Of a stretch of DNA of 64,000 bases, positions 53,971 to 64,000 are shown piece after piece (position 1 is the first letter of the stretch; each line of letters begins with the position of its first letter). A model generated the notes under the pieces. The model was not told the origin of the DNA. It searched no databases and saw only the letters and a program-made list of their open reading frames with translations. The stretch comes from Incurvaria masculella (lineage: Eukaryota; Arthropoda; Insecta; Lepidoptera; Incurvariidae). The position numbers and the translations under genes are program-made. Where the stretch lies: the NCBI GenBank assembly GCA_946894095.1, contig OX335644.1, positions 23,975,595 through 24,039,594 on the forward strand. Reading direction: 5' to 3'.

Positions 53971-55172
53971 TCATGAGGCTTGCGATTTTTCTCTAATAGT
54001 GGAGCCGACCAACTCCGGATGGTGACCTTTGATGTGAAGCTTCAGACTGGTGTACTGAACGAAAGCCTTTGGGCAAGCTGAACAAACGTATCTCTTGTCA
54101 TTGTTATGCATGCGAATATGGAATTGCAGCGTCTTCCTTCTAATAAATGCCTTGCCACACACGTCACACTCGTACGGCCGTTCCCCTTTATGCGATGTCA
54201 TGTGAACACTCAGCTCCGTCTTGGAAAAGAACACCCTGTTGCATACCTCACAGCGATGATCACGCTTCTTTAAGTGCGTCCTATTAATGTGTAGGACCAT
54301 CTGTCTCTTTCTCGCAAATGTCTTCCCGCAGTGCTCGCACTGTTCCATCAGATGCGTTGCACCGTGGGCTTTGATGAGATGAGTTCGTCTCTTGGGGATC
54401 TCCGAGAATTTCTCCGGGCAGTGCGGACACTTGTACTTTTCGGTCTCGTGCACGTTTTGGATGTGCGTCTTGCGGACGGCGTACGACTGGAATGTCTTTC
54501 CGCACGTTCTGCAGGGGAAACCCTCGTTGTGCCGCTTCTGATGATGATGAAGCATTCGGAAAGAAATGAATCCTTCGCCGCAGTCCGAGCAGATGTAGTT
54601 GAGATAGTGCTTAGTGACGTGATGGTGCAGCATGTAGAAAGTCTGGTAGATGCCTTCGCAGAGTACGCAACACTGCTGACCATCGTCGGTTAGCCGGAAA
54701 GGAAGAATTCCACAGTTGACGTCGGGGTAGAAGTGTACCTTGTGCACTTTGCTCAGATGCGTGTGTATTTCGTCCACCTGCTTGAACTCTTCACTGCAGA
54801 CCTTGCACACCAATGAGGTGATATCGATCTTAACTGGTGTTTCGGGTTGCATATGACTTATAAAGGCTCGAGCTTTGTCAGAGGAGTGTTCACTTGTGTG
54901 TTTTCGAAGCGCCGCGACAGTTTTGAAAGGTAAGTCACAGTAAAAACAACGGAAGCCGTAATTGAGGGACCACTTAAACGGCGTCACCGTGGAGTGCTTT
55001 AAAAGGGCGGCTGCATTGCTTTTCGACATCTTGTCTTTGTATCTTTCGAACGCAGTGGGAAAATGAAGCGACGGGTTACTCCCCGAGCTTGCTACACTAT
55101 CGTTACTGATTGTGATTGCCGGAACACTGGATAAACTGGGAGCCGGTTTTCTTCCCTCTCCAATCAAATTTC
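53971..55172 (-). CDS. m10: terminal exon with ten C2H2 fingers
   Basis: Acceptor TCTCGTTCTAG then GAAATTTGATTGG, common phase (GNLIGEGRKPAPSLSS), 400 residues, the longest lead of the set (ALERYKDKMSKSNAA before finger 1). Fingers begin CFYC, CKVC, CVLC, CSDC, CRTC, CPHC, CEHC, CEVC, CDVC and CSAC. Finger 3 has an extra residue between QQC and C (CCVLC). An ATG at 55191 is in frame but lies in the intron (MFSLVL), and MSKSN offers an internal start. Together with m11 and m12 it forms a subfamily with clearly lower GC than m1-m9. Confidence 0.88.
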
Positions 55173-55504
55173 CTAGAACGAGAGAAAACAACGTCTAAAA
55201 TGATCCGCATTCTTAATTCAATGCTCTGGTCATCATCAAATCATAAAACTATGTCGTGGGTTGGTCACAAGTTCTAAATGTCATAGTTTTAAAATGTTTC
55301 CAAATTATTTCTGTAGTTTTAAGAGGTATGGGCGTATCGCCTCACGAGATATTAATTCGATACATATCAACGGACACCAATTTTATTCTCTTTTTAAGTA
55401 TTAGAGCTTGGAATATATGAAGTCATAAAGGTGTACAATATATTATCTGAAAACTATTTCCCAAGCTTTGCGATATGTTCATTCTAAAAACTGCATACTT
55501 ATCT
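55173..55504. other. Upstream flank of m10
   Basis: Homologous in patches to 60171-60480 upstream of m11 (AATGATCCGCATTCTTAAT, AATTCGATACAT), so the duplication included intron sequence. No coding signal. Confidence 0.5.
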
Positions 55505-55915
55505 ATTGAGCGGCTCGTAGCCTTGGCGCGGGGACTGGCCTAGCGTACCAGAGGCCTGGGTTCAATTCCTCGGCTCGACATGCACCACTTTCTTTCACTT
55601 TCCGAGTTCGATAAGTGCATTTCGTCACGAATGCGAGCTACTCCATGGTTCGGAATCCATGTAAAACTGTAGGTCCCCTTCCCCTACTAGGTGGTAGGGT
55701 TTGAGCCCGGCCGGATTGGTACCATCGCAATGGATGAAAAGATGGTCGAAACGCCAATGAAAAATGGTCCGTGTTTTCCATCCAGCTCAATGTGGCCGTG
55801 CTCATAAAGGGAAGGTTCTGGCATGGCACCAAATTCCTTCGGGAATGTGGTGTATTGGGCTAATATCATAACAGTAGTTGCGTGGTATTAGCCATCCATG
55901 TCAGGTTGCATAAAA
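55505..55915 (+). mobile_element. tRNA-headed SINE, full length
   Basis: Head GAGCGGCTCGTAGCC, GGCCTGGGTTCAATTCC (B box), body and GCCATCCATGTCAGG tail. Very similar to 17265-17660. Confidence 0.75.
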
Positions 55916-56117
55916 AGTTGACGAATTATAGAACAAACTGACTGGGTATTGCAATGGCAAAGTATGACAAAGAAATACTGGACGGTTTTGTTGAAGAGGA
56001 CATGATTCAAGGCGAAACTACACACTATACAAATTGAAATGCAGAACGATAAGTACAGATAGTCGCATTTATAGAAACTGAGGCTGAGCTACTTTTAGAA
56101 CTTCTCTGGATATACAG

Positions 56118-56325
56118 GGTCGATTAACTATGGAATGCACTCCCTGCCGAGTTATTTTCCCCAAAGTACAACTTGGGATCCGTCAAACATGGCCTGAAGA
56201 AGCACCTGGCCGGCCGGCACGGTTTCCGCAGCCCCCTTAAAAGTTCGAAAGCTCATGGTCGTCTTCGGGCATCTTGAGAGGTCCTGGCGTACGCCATATG
56301 CCGAGCTTTACATTAAAAAAAAATC
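56118..56325 (+). mobile_element. LINE 3' end
   Basis: Plus strand reads LWNALPAELFSPKYNLGSVK and HLAGRHGFRS, the usual last box of a CR1/Jockey-group polymerase, then a short 3'UTR and an A run at 56311. All upstream polymerase sequence is missing. Confidence 0.5.
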
Positions 56326-57529
56326 GAGACACATGTCTAGTAGATGTCGTTGGACGCCATGTGAGGGCGGCGCGTAAGAAATCAGTGGATATTTCTACAG
56401 AGCCCGCGATAGAGAATGCACAAGTGATCTAATTATTTGAAGTGAAATCGTTTACCGAGCAATAGTGATTGATGTTTAGTATTGGAAGCGCTTTTAACTA
56501 GACCCCCCCCCCCCCCCCATAGACAAATAAGGATCAACAATACAAAGTAAAGATGATCCTGCTGCAATGTAGTAGAATGGCTGGTGAGAAATTGGTTCAA
56601 ATCTGAACTATTTGCTATTTAAACCATAGCAAAAGGACTACCAGCAAACTTTGTATGCGTAATGTAAACTACTCAAAATTGTGAGCGGTAGTATTGAAAA
56701 TGGTAGCATTTTTAATTAGGTAATTTATTAATGAAACTTGTATGTCGACTCTTCTCGAACCGACAGATCGATAACGCGTCCTAGTCCGCAGGTTAGCTGA
56801 CGAGGCTTGAAGCGAGCAGGAACGCTAGCGATAAGGAGTGTAACCGCATCTAGTCCCAACCCTGGTCAGGCCGATGGACCTGATATGATCGTTGAAGGCT
56901 GAGTTCAACACCTTTTATTAGATGACACAGCCATGGGCTATTCCGATTGATTTGTATTCCATGTAGTTTGAATTTGATTTTTTGTATTGTATTGTTTTAT
57001 TGCATTCATAGGTAGGTAACCTTTGAACATGTCAAGAATCGTTATGCTAGGTCTATGTCAAAAATATAAATGGCGCGTGCTCTATTTCCATGCATATAAG
57101 AACTATGCTTGAATTAATTAATACCACCGCTCACAAGAAAAACATAAGGAGAAACGTAAAAAATATATATAAAAAAAACAATAATTGTGAATCTTACGAA
57201 CTTAACCTAAACGTGGTGTATAGTGCCATCGTCAATGTAAAAGTAGTCCAAAATATTTTACGAACTTATCGAAATCTGGTGTATAGTGCCATCGTCAATG
57301 TACCTAATTCTTGTCTAAATGTAATACACACGAACAAAAATCCACTTTTTGGGAACTTCTCTTTGGGAATTTTTTTTTTAAATGTAAAGACTGTATACTC
57401 TCAATGTTTAAATTCATAAAGTTTACAGTTAATTTATTTGATTTTAAATAACGTCAGGCAACTTGATATCCTCGACCAACATCTACAAGGACATTGATTC
57501 TCAAACAGGTAATTACTAATTTATATTCA
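56326..57529. other. Unassigned spacer
   Basis: A C homopolymer at about 56503-56518. 57190-57300 has two imperfect 54-bp direct repeats around GGTGTATAGTGCCATCGTCA, which create the open frame 57090-57419; I do not regard it as a gene. Confidence 0.35.
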
Positions 57530-58971
57530 CTCCATGCATCCATCATATCCAACTCTTCAAAAGAGCTTAAGTGTATTTAGGAAAATTTCCTCGCTGAACA
57601 GAAACATAATACGGACACAAATGTGTTGTTAAAATAGTAGACCAAAAATGGATTTGGGTTTTATCATCAATAAAGATACTGCATAGGATTTAATAATTTA
57701 ATTTCAGTGAGAAAACATGATCTTATAGTTAGCCCGAAAGACTCTTTGAGTCAAAATTTGTCCGAAATCTTGTCCAACATCATTCACAGGATGAAAACAA
57801 AACAACAATGAGTTAAAACTATTGACTACTGTAGGCGTGTAAGTCCGTGGCTTCTGCAGGCTGAGGATTGTGCGAAAGACATTATTATAATGAAATCCAT
57901 GGCTAAAGCACAACCAACGAATCCATGGCTAAAGCACAACCACAATTTTCTATTTCTAATACTAGTATGAAAACATAGTATTTCGTAATAGGAATCGCAC
58001 TGCATTCATAAAAGGTTCTAAAGTGGGACATTTTTTAAAATAAATGTGAAAATTTACATTTGGATCGACGCGATAAAATTGGCAGCGGCGCGCAGTCAGC
58101 TGCGAGACAGCAAACGCGTGACCTTGGCAGTGGCGCGTACACATGGCGTGCTTACACCATTCCAAAGGAAAATTGTCGCTGAGATAAAAGTTTGGATTAA
58201 ATCTGCAATTTTTTTTTTTACTATTTTAGATTAAATTTTTAAATACCACAAAATGATCAGTATACGAAATAGTTAAATAATCGGTATTAAAATAGAAATG
58301 TCGCGAAAAAAATTAACACCGTGTATATGAATTTGGGATCCAGTCCACAGACAATTAAATCTGAAAATGCTGTTTATAAAATCTCCAATTTCATAGGTAA
58401 AGACCTATTATTTCTAAAAACTAAGAGGGGATAGGCAGCAAGCTAATCGGCCGTTACGACTTCGCCTCTTTAGCAGTTTTCCCTGGTGTAAGAACAATTC
58501 CTATTTGGGCAACTGTTGGAGTGGAACTGATTTAGCGGGTAGTATTGCATTGTAGAGTTGAATGAGAAAGGGTAGTTACGTCAATATGTAAGGGCTAATG
58601 AGATCATGTCCAGGACTTGGGAGTATTTTACATAATTAACAAAATGTTTCTTGGAACTATGTTCCTTATCGCGCGTTTAGGGAATGGGGGCTAGACAAAA
58701 AATTGTGTCCTCGACACTTTTGCTGTCAAAATGTGAAATTCGTCACAATTTTAAAATGTTGTACATCTGTGATCTATGGGGTGGGCCCTGTCTGTGCTAT
58801 TGCATAATATATCGCGAAAGGAAAATCGTTCCTACCGGGTGTCCCACGACAATATATTGTAAATAACATTGCTAATATAAAAAAACATATAAAGGTGTCA
58901 ATCATAAACAGTGCTGTGCTTGTCATTTTGAGAAAGAAGCGATCCGAATGAATACATACTGAAATTTACCA
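57530..58971. repeat. Left copy of a segmental duplication (3' flank of m11)
   Basis: 57540-57760 and 58430-58600 match 60920-61150 and 62430-62590 in the same order (ATCAATAAAGATACTGCATA; GCAAGCTAATCGGCCG). The duplicated unit therefore includes the finger exon and its 3' flank. No independent gene recognised. Confidence 0.65.
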
Positions 58972-60170
58972 TTAGCCGCTCGGTTTTTGTCTAATAGCGG
59001 CACCGACCAACTCCGGGTGGTAACCTTTGATGTGAAGCTTCAGACTGGTGTATTGAATGAAAGCCTTTTGGCAAGCGGAACAAACGTATCTCTTGTCATT
59101 ATTGTGCATCCGAATATGGATTTGTAGTGTCTTCTTCCTAATAAACGCCTTGCTACACACATCACACTCGTATAGTCTTTCCCCTATATGTTTTGTCATG
59201 TGAATACGCAGCTCCTTCTTTAAAAAGAATGCGCTGTTGCACACCTCACAGTGAAAATCACGCTGTTTTAAGTGCACCCTCTTAATGTGTATGGTCAGCT
59301 GCCTCTTTTTTGTAAAGTTCATCCCACAGTGCTCGCATTTTTCTATCAGATGCTTTTCACCGTGGGCTGTGATGCGATGACATCGCACCTTGGACATTAC
59401 CGAGAATTTCTCCGGACAGTGCGGACATTTGTACTTTTCGGTGTTGTGCACATTACGGATATGTGTCTTGCGTGCTGAATACGACTGGAAGGATTTTCCG
59501 CATATTTTGCAGGGAAATCCTTCGTTATGCCGCTTCTGATGGTCAGAAAGGATTTTCAACGAAATGAATCCTTCACCGCAGTCAGAGCAGATATAATTCA
59601 GGTAATGCTTGGTGACGTGATGACGCAGTTTGAAGAAGGACCGGTAGATGTCTTCGCAGAGTACGCAACACTGCTGACTATCGTTGGATAGCCGGAAAGG
59701 AAGAATTCCGGAATTGACGTCAGGGTGGAATTTTATTTCGTGCACGTCGCTCAGATGTGTGTGTATATCGTCGACCATTTTGAACTCTTCGCTGCAGAGC
59801 ATGCAGGTCAAGGAGGTGATGTCGATCTTAACGGGTGTTTCGCGTTTCATACGGTTTATAATGACTCGGGCTTTGTCGGAGCTGTGTTCGTTCGTGTGCT
59901 TTCGAAGCGCCGCGACATTCTTGAATGGTAATTCACAGTAAAAGCAGCAGAAGCCGTAATTCAGAGACCACTTGAACGGCGTCACCGTGGAGTGCCTCAA
60001 AAGGGTGGCTGCATTGCTTTTTGACATCTTGTCTTTGTATCTTTCGAGTACAGTGGGAAAACGAAGGGATGATTTTCTTTCCCAGCTTGGTGCATTATCG
60101 TTATTGCTTTTGATTACCGGATGACTGGATAAACTGGGAGGTGTTTTCCTTCGCCCTCCGATCAAATTTC
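58972..60170 (-). CDS. m11: terminal exon with ten C2H2 fingers
   Basis: Acceptor TCTCGTTCTAG then GAAATTTGATCGG, common phase (GNLIGGRRKTPPSLSS), 399 residues. Fingers begin CFYC, CMLC, CVLC, CSDC, CKIC, CPHC, CEHC, CEVC, CDVC and CSAC. The sequence is close to m12 over its whole length and somewhat further from m10; finger positions that contact DNA are largely conserved between m11 and m12. Ends YHPELVGAAIRQKPSG. Internal MSKSN start is possible. Confidence 0.88.
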
Positions 60171-60640
60171 CTAGAACGAGAGAAAAACAGTGCCTAAAAT
60201 GATCCGCATTCTTAATGCAAAATATGTTGCTATTTGCAATATGTGGTTGAATAAATCATAAGACATGGTCGTGAGCTGGGAACAAAATTTAAATGGCATG
60301 GTTGGAACATGTTTCCACATTTTTTGGAATTTTAAGAGGTGTGAACATCTCACCTCGGGGATATTGATTCGATACATGTTGACGGACACGCCTATCTTCT
60401 TCATGGTTAGGGAGCGGGCAAGCATTTTTTCTAAGTAATTTGTGCAATCATTCAGCTCAGATTCAGTCAAGAAGTCAGATATTGCTGGGATTTTAAGTTA
60501 CGACATATACTTACTATTTGAGGTCATAAAGGTATAAAAACAATCACTTAAAATTATTTCCAAAGCTCTGCGATAGATTAATTTCAAAACTAACGTATAC
60601 TTGTGGGTACAAAAACTTGTATCGGAGAATTCCATATTAT
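60171..60640. other. Upstream flank of m11
   Basis: Shares blocks with 55173-55400 (see m10). No exon recognised; the minus frame 60171-60470 simply runs across the acceptor into the intron. Confidence 0.45.
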
Positions 60641-60920
60641 GGGTTTACAGCCGGTTGCGAAATTGGTAGACGCAATACCCGCGAATGGTATGTTTTGCTG
60701 GTTCGGGTCCAGCCTTGCAGTATATTCGTAAAGCAGTTCTTTTTACTGGGCTCTTTCTTCAATTAATGTGTCATCGCCTCACAGTCGATTATACATACAT
60801 ACATATCACATTCCTTAGTCAAGTTATTTAATTTGACATGAGTTAATATTATATTCTAAATTCTATATGCACATAGAGTAATAAATCCATTAAATATAAT
60901 ACGTATTTGCCAAATTAAAT
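60641..60920. other. Spacer with weak tRNA-like stretch
   Basis: 60656-60718 has a possible A box (TTGCGAAATTGGTAGACG) and a B-box-like GGTTCGGGTCC, but no closing acceptor stem. It could be a SINE head relic. Nothing else seen. Confidence 0.3.
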
Positions 60921-61345
60921 TCACTCCATCCATCCGTTCATCATAGCCAACTCAACAAAAGAGCTGAAGTGTCTTTGTGTGCAAACCGTGCTGAACAGGA
61001 ACATATACTTAAAGGATATAAATGTGAGATGGGAAAGGAATCGTTGTCAAAACAAAAGACCAATAAGGATGAGGATTTTTTCATCAATAAAGATACTGCA
61101 TAGTATTTATTAATTTAATTTCAGTCAGACAACACGCTACTCTAGTTTGCTCATGAGACTCTTTGAGTCGAGGTTTGTCTTTTCTCTTGGCCAACATAAT
61201 TGCTTGTTAAGAATAAATAAACGATTAGCTAGGCGAATAGAAAAAGGGAGCGTCGCTTCAAGTTCTTTGTGACTCACTAGCAGAAGCACAAACGCGATAA
61301 TAAGATTATATCGATTTTGATGTCATTTAGGTTCATTTATCTTAA

Positions 61346-61430
61346 CAACCGAGCACAATGACCATGTCTATGACAAAAATCTAACCTTCAGAAGGTTGGA
61401 TCTTTGTCGTTACAAGGTTCGGTTATTACG
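61346..61430. repeat. Small imperfect hairpin
   Basis: ACAAAAATCTAACCTTC and GAAGGTTGGATCTTTGTCG form arms, with CAACCGAGCA/GGTTCGGTTA outside. Possibly a tiny MITE. Confidence 0.45.
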
Positions 61431-61692
61431 AAAAATGAAATGAAATGACATAAAATGCATGCCTTGCACTGAACACTTCTACTGTAGGGAGATCAGCAGA
61501 AAATAAAAGGTTGGTCTTATTACACTGCCTTGGATGACTCCAGCCTTAATTTCATTAAATTTTGGCATGAGCTAATAAAACCAAAGTAATTCAATTGTAG
61601 CATATTTTAAGATTCGTCATCAAACCCTCGTGCAAACACGACTGAATGCCTGAGATATATAAAAAAGTAATAGTTCAAAATAGGAATTTAAT

Positions 61693-61925
61693 TAGTCTAA
61701 AGTCCGATTTTCAATCCTCAGATAGTACTTATCGGAATGATAGTACAAATTCACGTTTGTCAAAAGACGTATAGTAATTGACAGAGAATTATACCTTCTA
61801 TAAGAATTATCTGACTATAATTTTACTAATAAACATATGGACTTACTTTATCGGATGGATAAGCAGAAGCGTAAATAAATAAGTTGAATAGTTATCTGAC
61901 TATTGAAAAATCAGTCCTAAGTCTA
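61693..61925. mobile_element. MITE, ~233 bp
   Basis: Ends TAGTCTAAAGTCCGATTTTC and GAAAAATCAGTCCTAAGTCT are inverted with a few mismatches; AT-rich interior. Lies only in the right duplication copy. Confidence 0.55.
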
Positions 61926-61959
61926 TGAACCTGCTCAATAGCCCCATGACTGCCTAAAA

Positions 61960-62345
61960 CCAAAACGGTGATCAGGTATAAGACTCGCAGCGCAGGGCGG
62001 GTGGAATTTTCGTCTATGCCAGAGGTCTAGGTTCAAATCCCCGCCCTGTTCATGCACCATATTCTTCTTTTCTTTGCTTAAGTGCAATTCATTACGAATG
62101 CGATCTGTTCCATGATTCGGAATCCATGTGAAACAAGGGGGTAGGGTTATGCCCACCCGGGTTGGTACCATCGCACTGAATGAAAAGATGGTCGAAGCGG
62201 CAATTAAAAATTGTCATTGTCGACCATCAAGTTCAATGTAGCTGTGCTTATAAAGGGAAGGTCCTGGCATGGCACCTTATTCATTCTTAAATGCGGTGTC
62301 TTGAGCTAATATCATGACGGTGGTTGTGTTAGCCTTGCATAAACA
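61960..62345 (+). mobile_element. tRNA-headed SINE
   Basis: B box GGTTCAAATCC at about 62030, body (GGTTGGTACCATCGC, AAAAATTGTC) and a shortened tail. The A-box side has changed (GACTCGCAGCGCAGG). Inserted after the segmental duplication. Confidence 0.65.
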
Positions 62346-62879
62346 GACTTTTTTTATCTGCCAGTCACATACAAAAAAATCTGCATCTGAGTAAATGGTG
62401 AAGGATTTTAAGGTAAAACATTTCTATGATCTTAGAGAGGCAACAAGCTAATCGGCCGGTATGAATTCAACTCTTCATCAGTTTTCTCTGGTTTAAGAAT
62501 AATAAATTTTTGATCCACCAATAGGGTGAGACAGATCTAACACGTAGTACAGTGTTGTAGAGTTGGGTGAGAGATGTAATATCGACCATTTGTTGTTCCC
62601 TCAATATTATAGCAGTAAAGAGATCATACGCAAAGGGGCTTAACGGTAGTTTGTTTCCGTTTAAACGAAAATATTTAGCTCTTGGAGTCCCTTTAACATA
62701 TTTGAAAAAATGTTTATTTAAAAAATATTGCTTGAACAAAATTAAGTTGCTAGCAGAAACAAATTATAAAATAGTGAATAGTGACTAATTGGCAAAATCT
62801 GACAGCGCTAAGCTTGTCATTATAAGAAAGAGTCGAGCGGAAAGGATACTTTTTTTATGTAATATATGTTATATTGCAA

Positions 62880-64000
62880 TTAGCTGCGGGGTTTTTGTCT
62901 TATAACGGCACCGATCAACTCCGGATGGTGACCTTTAATGTGATGCTTCAGACCTGCGTAGTGAATGAAAGCCTTTGGGCAAGCGGAACAAACATATCTC
63001 TTGTCATTATAATGCATGCGAATATGGATTTGTAGCGTCCTCTTCCTAATAAACGCCTTGCTACACACATCACACTCGTATAGTCTTTCCCCTATATGTT
63101 TTGTCATGTGAATACGCAACTCCTTCTTTAAAAAGAAGACGCTGTTGCAGACCTCACAGTGATAATCACGCCGTTTCAGGTGCACCCTCTTAATGTGTAT
63201 GCTCAACTGCCTCTTTTTTGTAAAGTTCATCCCACAGTGCTCGCATTGCTCTATCAGATGCTTTTCATCGTGGGCTGTGATGCGATGACATCGCACCTTG
63301 GAGATCTCCGGGAATTTCTCCAGGCAGTGCGGACATTTGTACTTTTCGATGTCGTGCACATTACGGATGTGCGTCTTGCGTGCTGAATACGACTGGAAGG
63401 TGTTTCCGCATATTTTGCAGGGGAATCCCTCGTTGTGCTGCTTTTGATGGTGATATAGGTTTTTCGACGAAATGAATCCTTCGCCACAGTCGGAACAGAT
63501 ATAGTTCAGGTAGTGCTTGGCGACGTGATGGTGCAGCGAGAAGAAAGACCGGTAGATGCCTTCGCAGAGTACGCAACACTGCAGACTATCGTCGCATAGC
63601 CGGAAAGGAAGAATTCCGGAGTTGACGTCGGGGTGGAAATTAATTTCGTGCACGTCGCTCAGATGTGTGTGTATATCGTCGACCATTTTAAACTCTTTGC
63701 TGCATAGCTTGCAGGTCAAGGAAGTGATGTCGATCTTAACGGGTGTTTCGCGTTTCATATGGTTTATCATGACTAGGGCTTTGTCTGAGGTGTGTTCGTT
63801 CGTGTGCTTTCGAAGCGCCGTGACATTTTTGAAAGGTACGTCACAGTAAAAGCATCTGAAGCCGAAATTCAGAGACCACTTGAACGGCGTCACCGTGGAG
63901 TGCTTCAAAAGGGTGGCTGCGTTGCTTTTTGACATCTTGTCTTTGTATCTTTCGAGCGCAGTGGGAAAACGAAGAGACCGTTGACTTCCGTCTTCTACAC
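62880..64000 (-). CDS. m12: terminal exon with ten C2H2 fingers, 5' edge outside the window
   Basis: Open on the minus strand from the window edge (VEDGSQRSLRFPTALERYKD) through MSKSNAATLLKHST to the stop at 62880. Fingers begin CFYC, CKLC, CVLC, CSDC, CKIC, CPHC, CEHC, CEVC, CDVC and CSAC. The corresponding lead in m10 and m11 is longer, so the acceptor should lie a short distance beyond 64000. Ends HHPELIGAVIRQKPRS. High similarity to m11 indicates the most recent cassette duplication in the window. Confidence 0.87.
   Translation of the reverse strand, partial: VEDGSQRSLRFPTALERYKDKMSKSNAATLLKHSTVTPFKWSLNFGFRCFYCDVPFKNVTALRKHTNEHTSDKALVMINHMKRETPVKIDITSLTCKLCSKEFKMVDDIHTHLSDVHEINFHPDVNSGILPFRLCDDSLQCCVLCEGIYRSFFSLHHHVAKHYLNYICSDCGEGFISSKNLYHHQKQHNEGFPCKICGNTFQSYSARKTHIRNVHDIEKYKCPHCLEKFPEISKVRCHRITAHDEKHLIEQCEHCGMNFTKKRQLSIHIKRVHLKRRDYHCEVCNSVFFLKKELRIHMTKHIGERLYECDVCSKAFIRKRTLQIHIRMHYNDKRYVCSACPKAFIHYAGLKHHIKGHHPELIGAVIRQKPRS

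Larger units (their letters stand above)
60921..62879. repeat. Right copy of the segmental duplication (3' flank of m12)
   Basis: Matches 57530-58971 in order. The offset between copies is ~3420 bp near 61087 and ~3908 bp at the finger exons; the difference is mostly the SINE (61960-62345), which is absent from the left copy. 62467-62739 is open on the minus strand (90 codons) but its left-copy counterpart is not, so I do not call it a gene. Confidence 0.65.

Noticed and set aside
57090..57419. A 109-codon plus-strand gene
   Set aside because: AT-rich frame created by two direct repeats; low-complexity N/I/K composition.
62467..62739. A 90-codon minus-strand gene downstream of m12
   Set aside because: The duplicated counterpart near 58430-58690 does not keep the frame, so it is probably not selected as protein.
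25739..64000. Finger cassettes as separate intronless genes starting at their first ATG, TTG or GTG codon
   Set aside because: Each intact one is preceded by a good acceptor in a common phase, and several have no ATG before finger 3; the apparent starts are non-ATG codons or lie in intron-like sequence.

Overview
The window looks like nuclear DNA of a moth or butterfly. That is an inference from three things. One is a spliced ZAD-C2H2 gene with small insect-type introns. The second is a set of interspersed repeats I recognise as typical of Lepidoptera: the AGGGTTCCGTACCC / GACTCGCACTTGGCCGG repeat with its CCGT microsatellite, RTE-type LINEs ending in a GRPPARW-type tail, and Jockey, CR1-like and Penelope-like fragments. 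The third is GC-rich exons in an AT-rich background. There are no bacterial genes, operons or CRISPR arrays.

Layout. 1-8610 is a mosaic of dead transposons enclosed by long, nearly identical inverted repeats that are themselves built from a ~141-bp tandem unit. 9439-20054 (+) is one gene that can be read through six exons with every splice phase matching: a two-exon ZAD domain, an acidic/linker region, a basic NLS-like segment, and a large terminal exon (p6) with ten C2H2 fingers; the model gives 623 residues. A second plus-strand finger exon, p7 (22456-23477), has the same entry phase, so it could replace p6. From 25.7 kb to the right edge come twelve further C2H2 cassettes on the minus strand (called m1-m12 here): eleven apparently intact and one truncated (m3). 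All but m3 and the edge-cut m12 start at a visible splice acceptor of the type TTGTTYTAG or CTCGTTCTAG and enter in the same phase, one base carried over. Most have no usable ATG before their fingers. A 57-nt phase-neutral microexon lies upstream of m7. No ZAD or other 5' exon is visible on the minus strand.

How it may work together. The plainest reading is a terminal-exon cassette locus resembling Drosophila lola or mod(mdg4): a constant N-terminal half (ZAD dimerisation plus NLS) joined to one of many DNA-binding finger arrays. The plus-strand cassettes can be joined in cis. The minus-strand cassettes need either a second 5' hub to the right of the window or trans-splicing. The cassettes arose by duplication: m10/m11/m12 lie in recognisable segmental duplications, m7/m8 share almost identical last fingers, and the 3' ends of m4 and m9 have been re-duplicated in tandem (m9 as a 128-bp array).

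Between exons the DNA is mostly transposons: a SINE group with one body and two alternative heads (5S-rRNA-like or tRNA-like), several MITEs with visible terminal inverted repeats, LINE 3' fragments and simple repeats. All assignments come from reading the sequence; no database search was possible.
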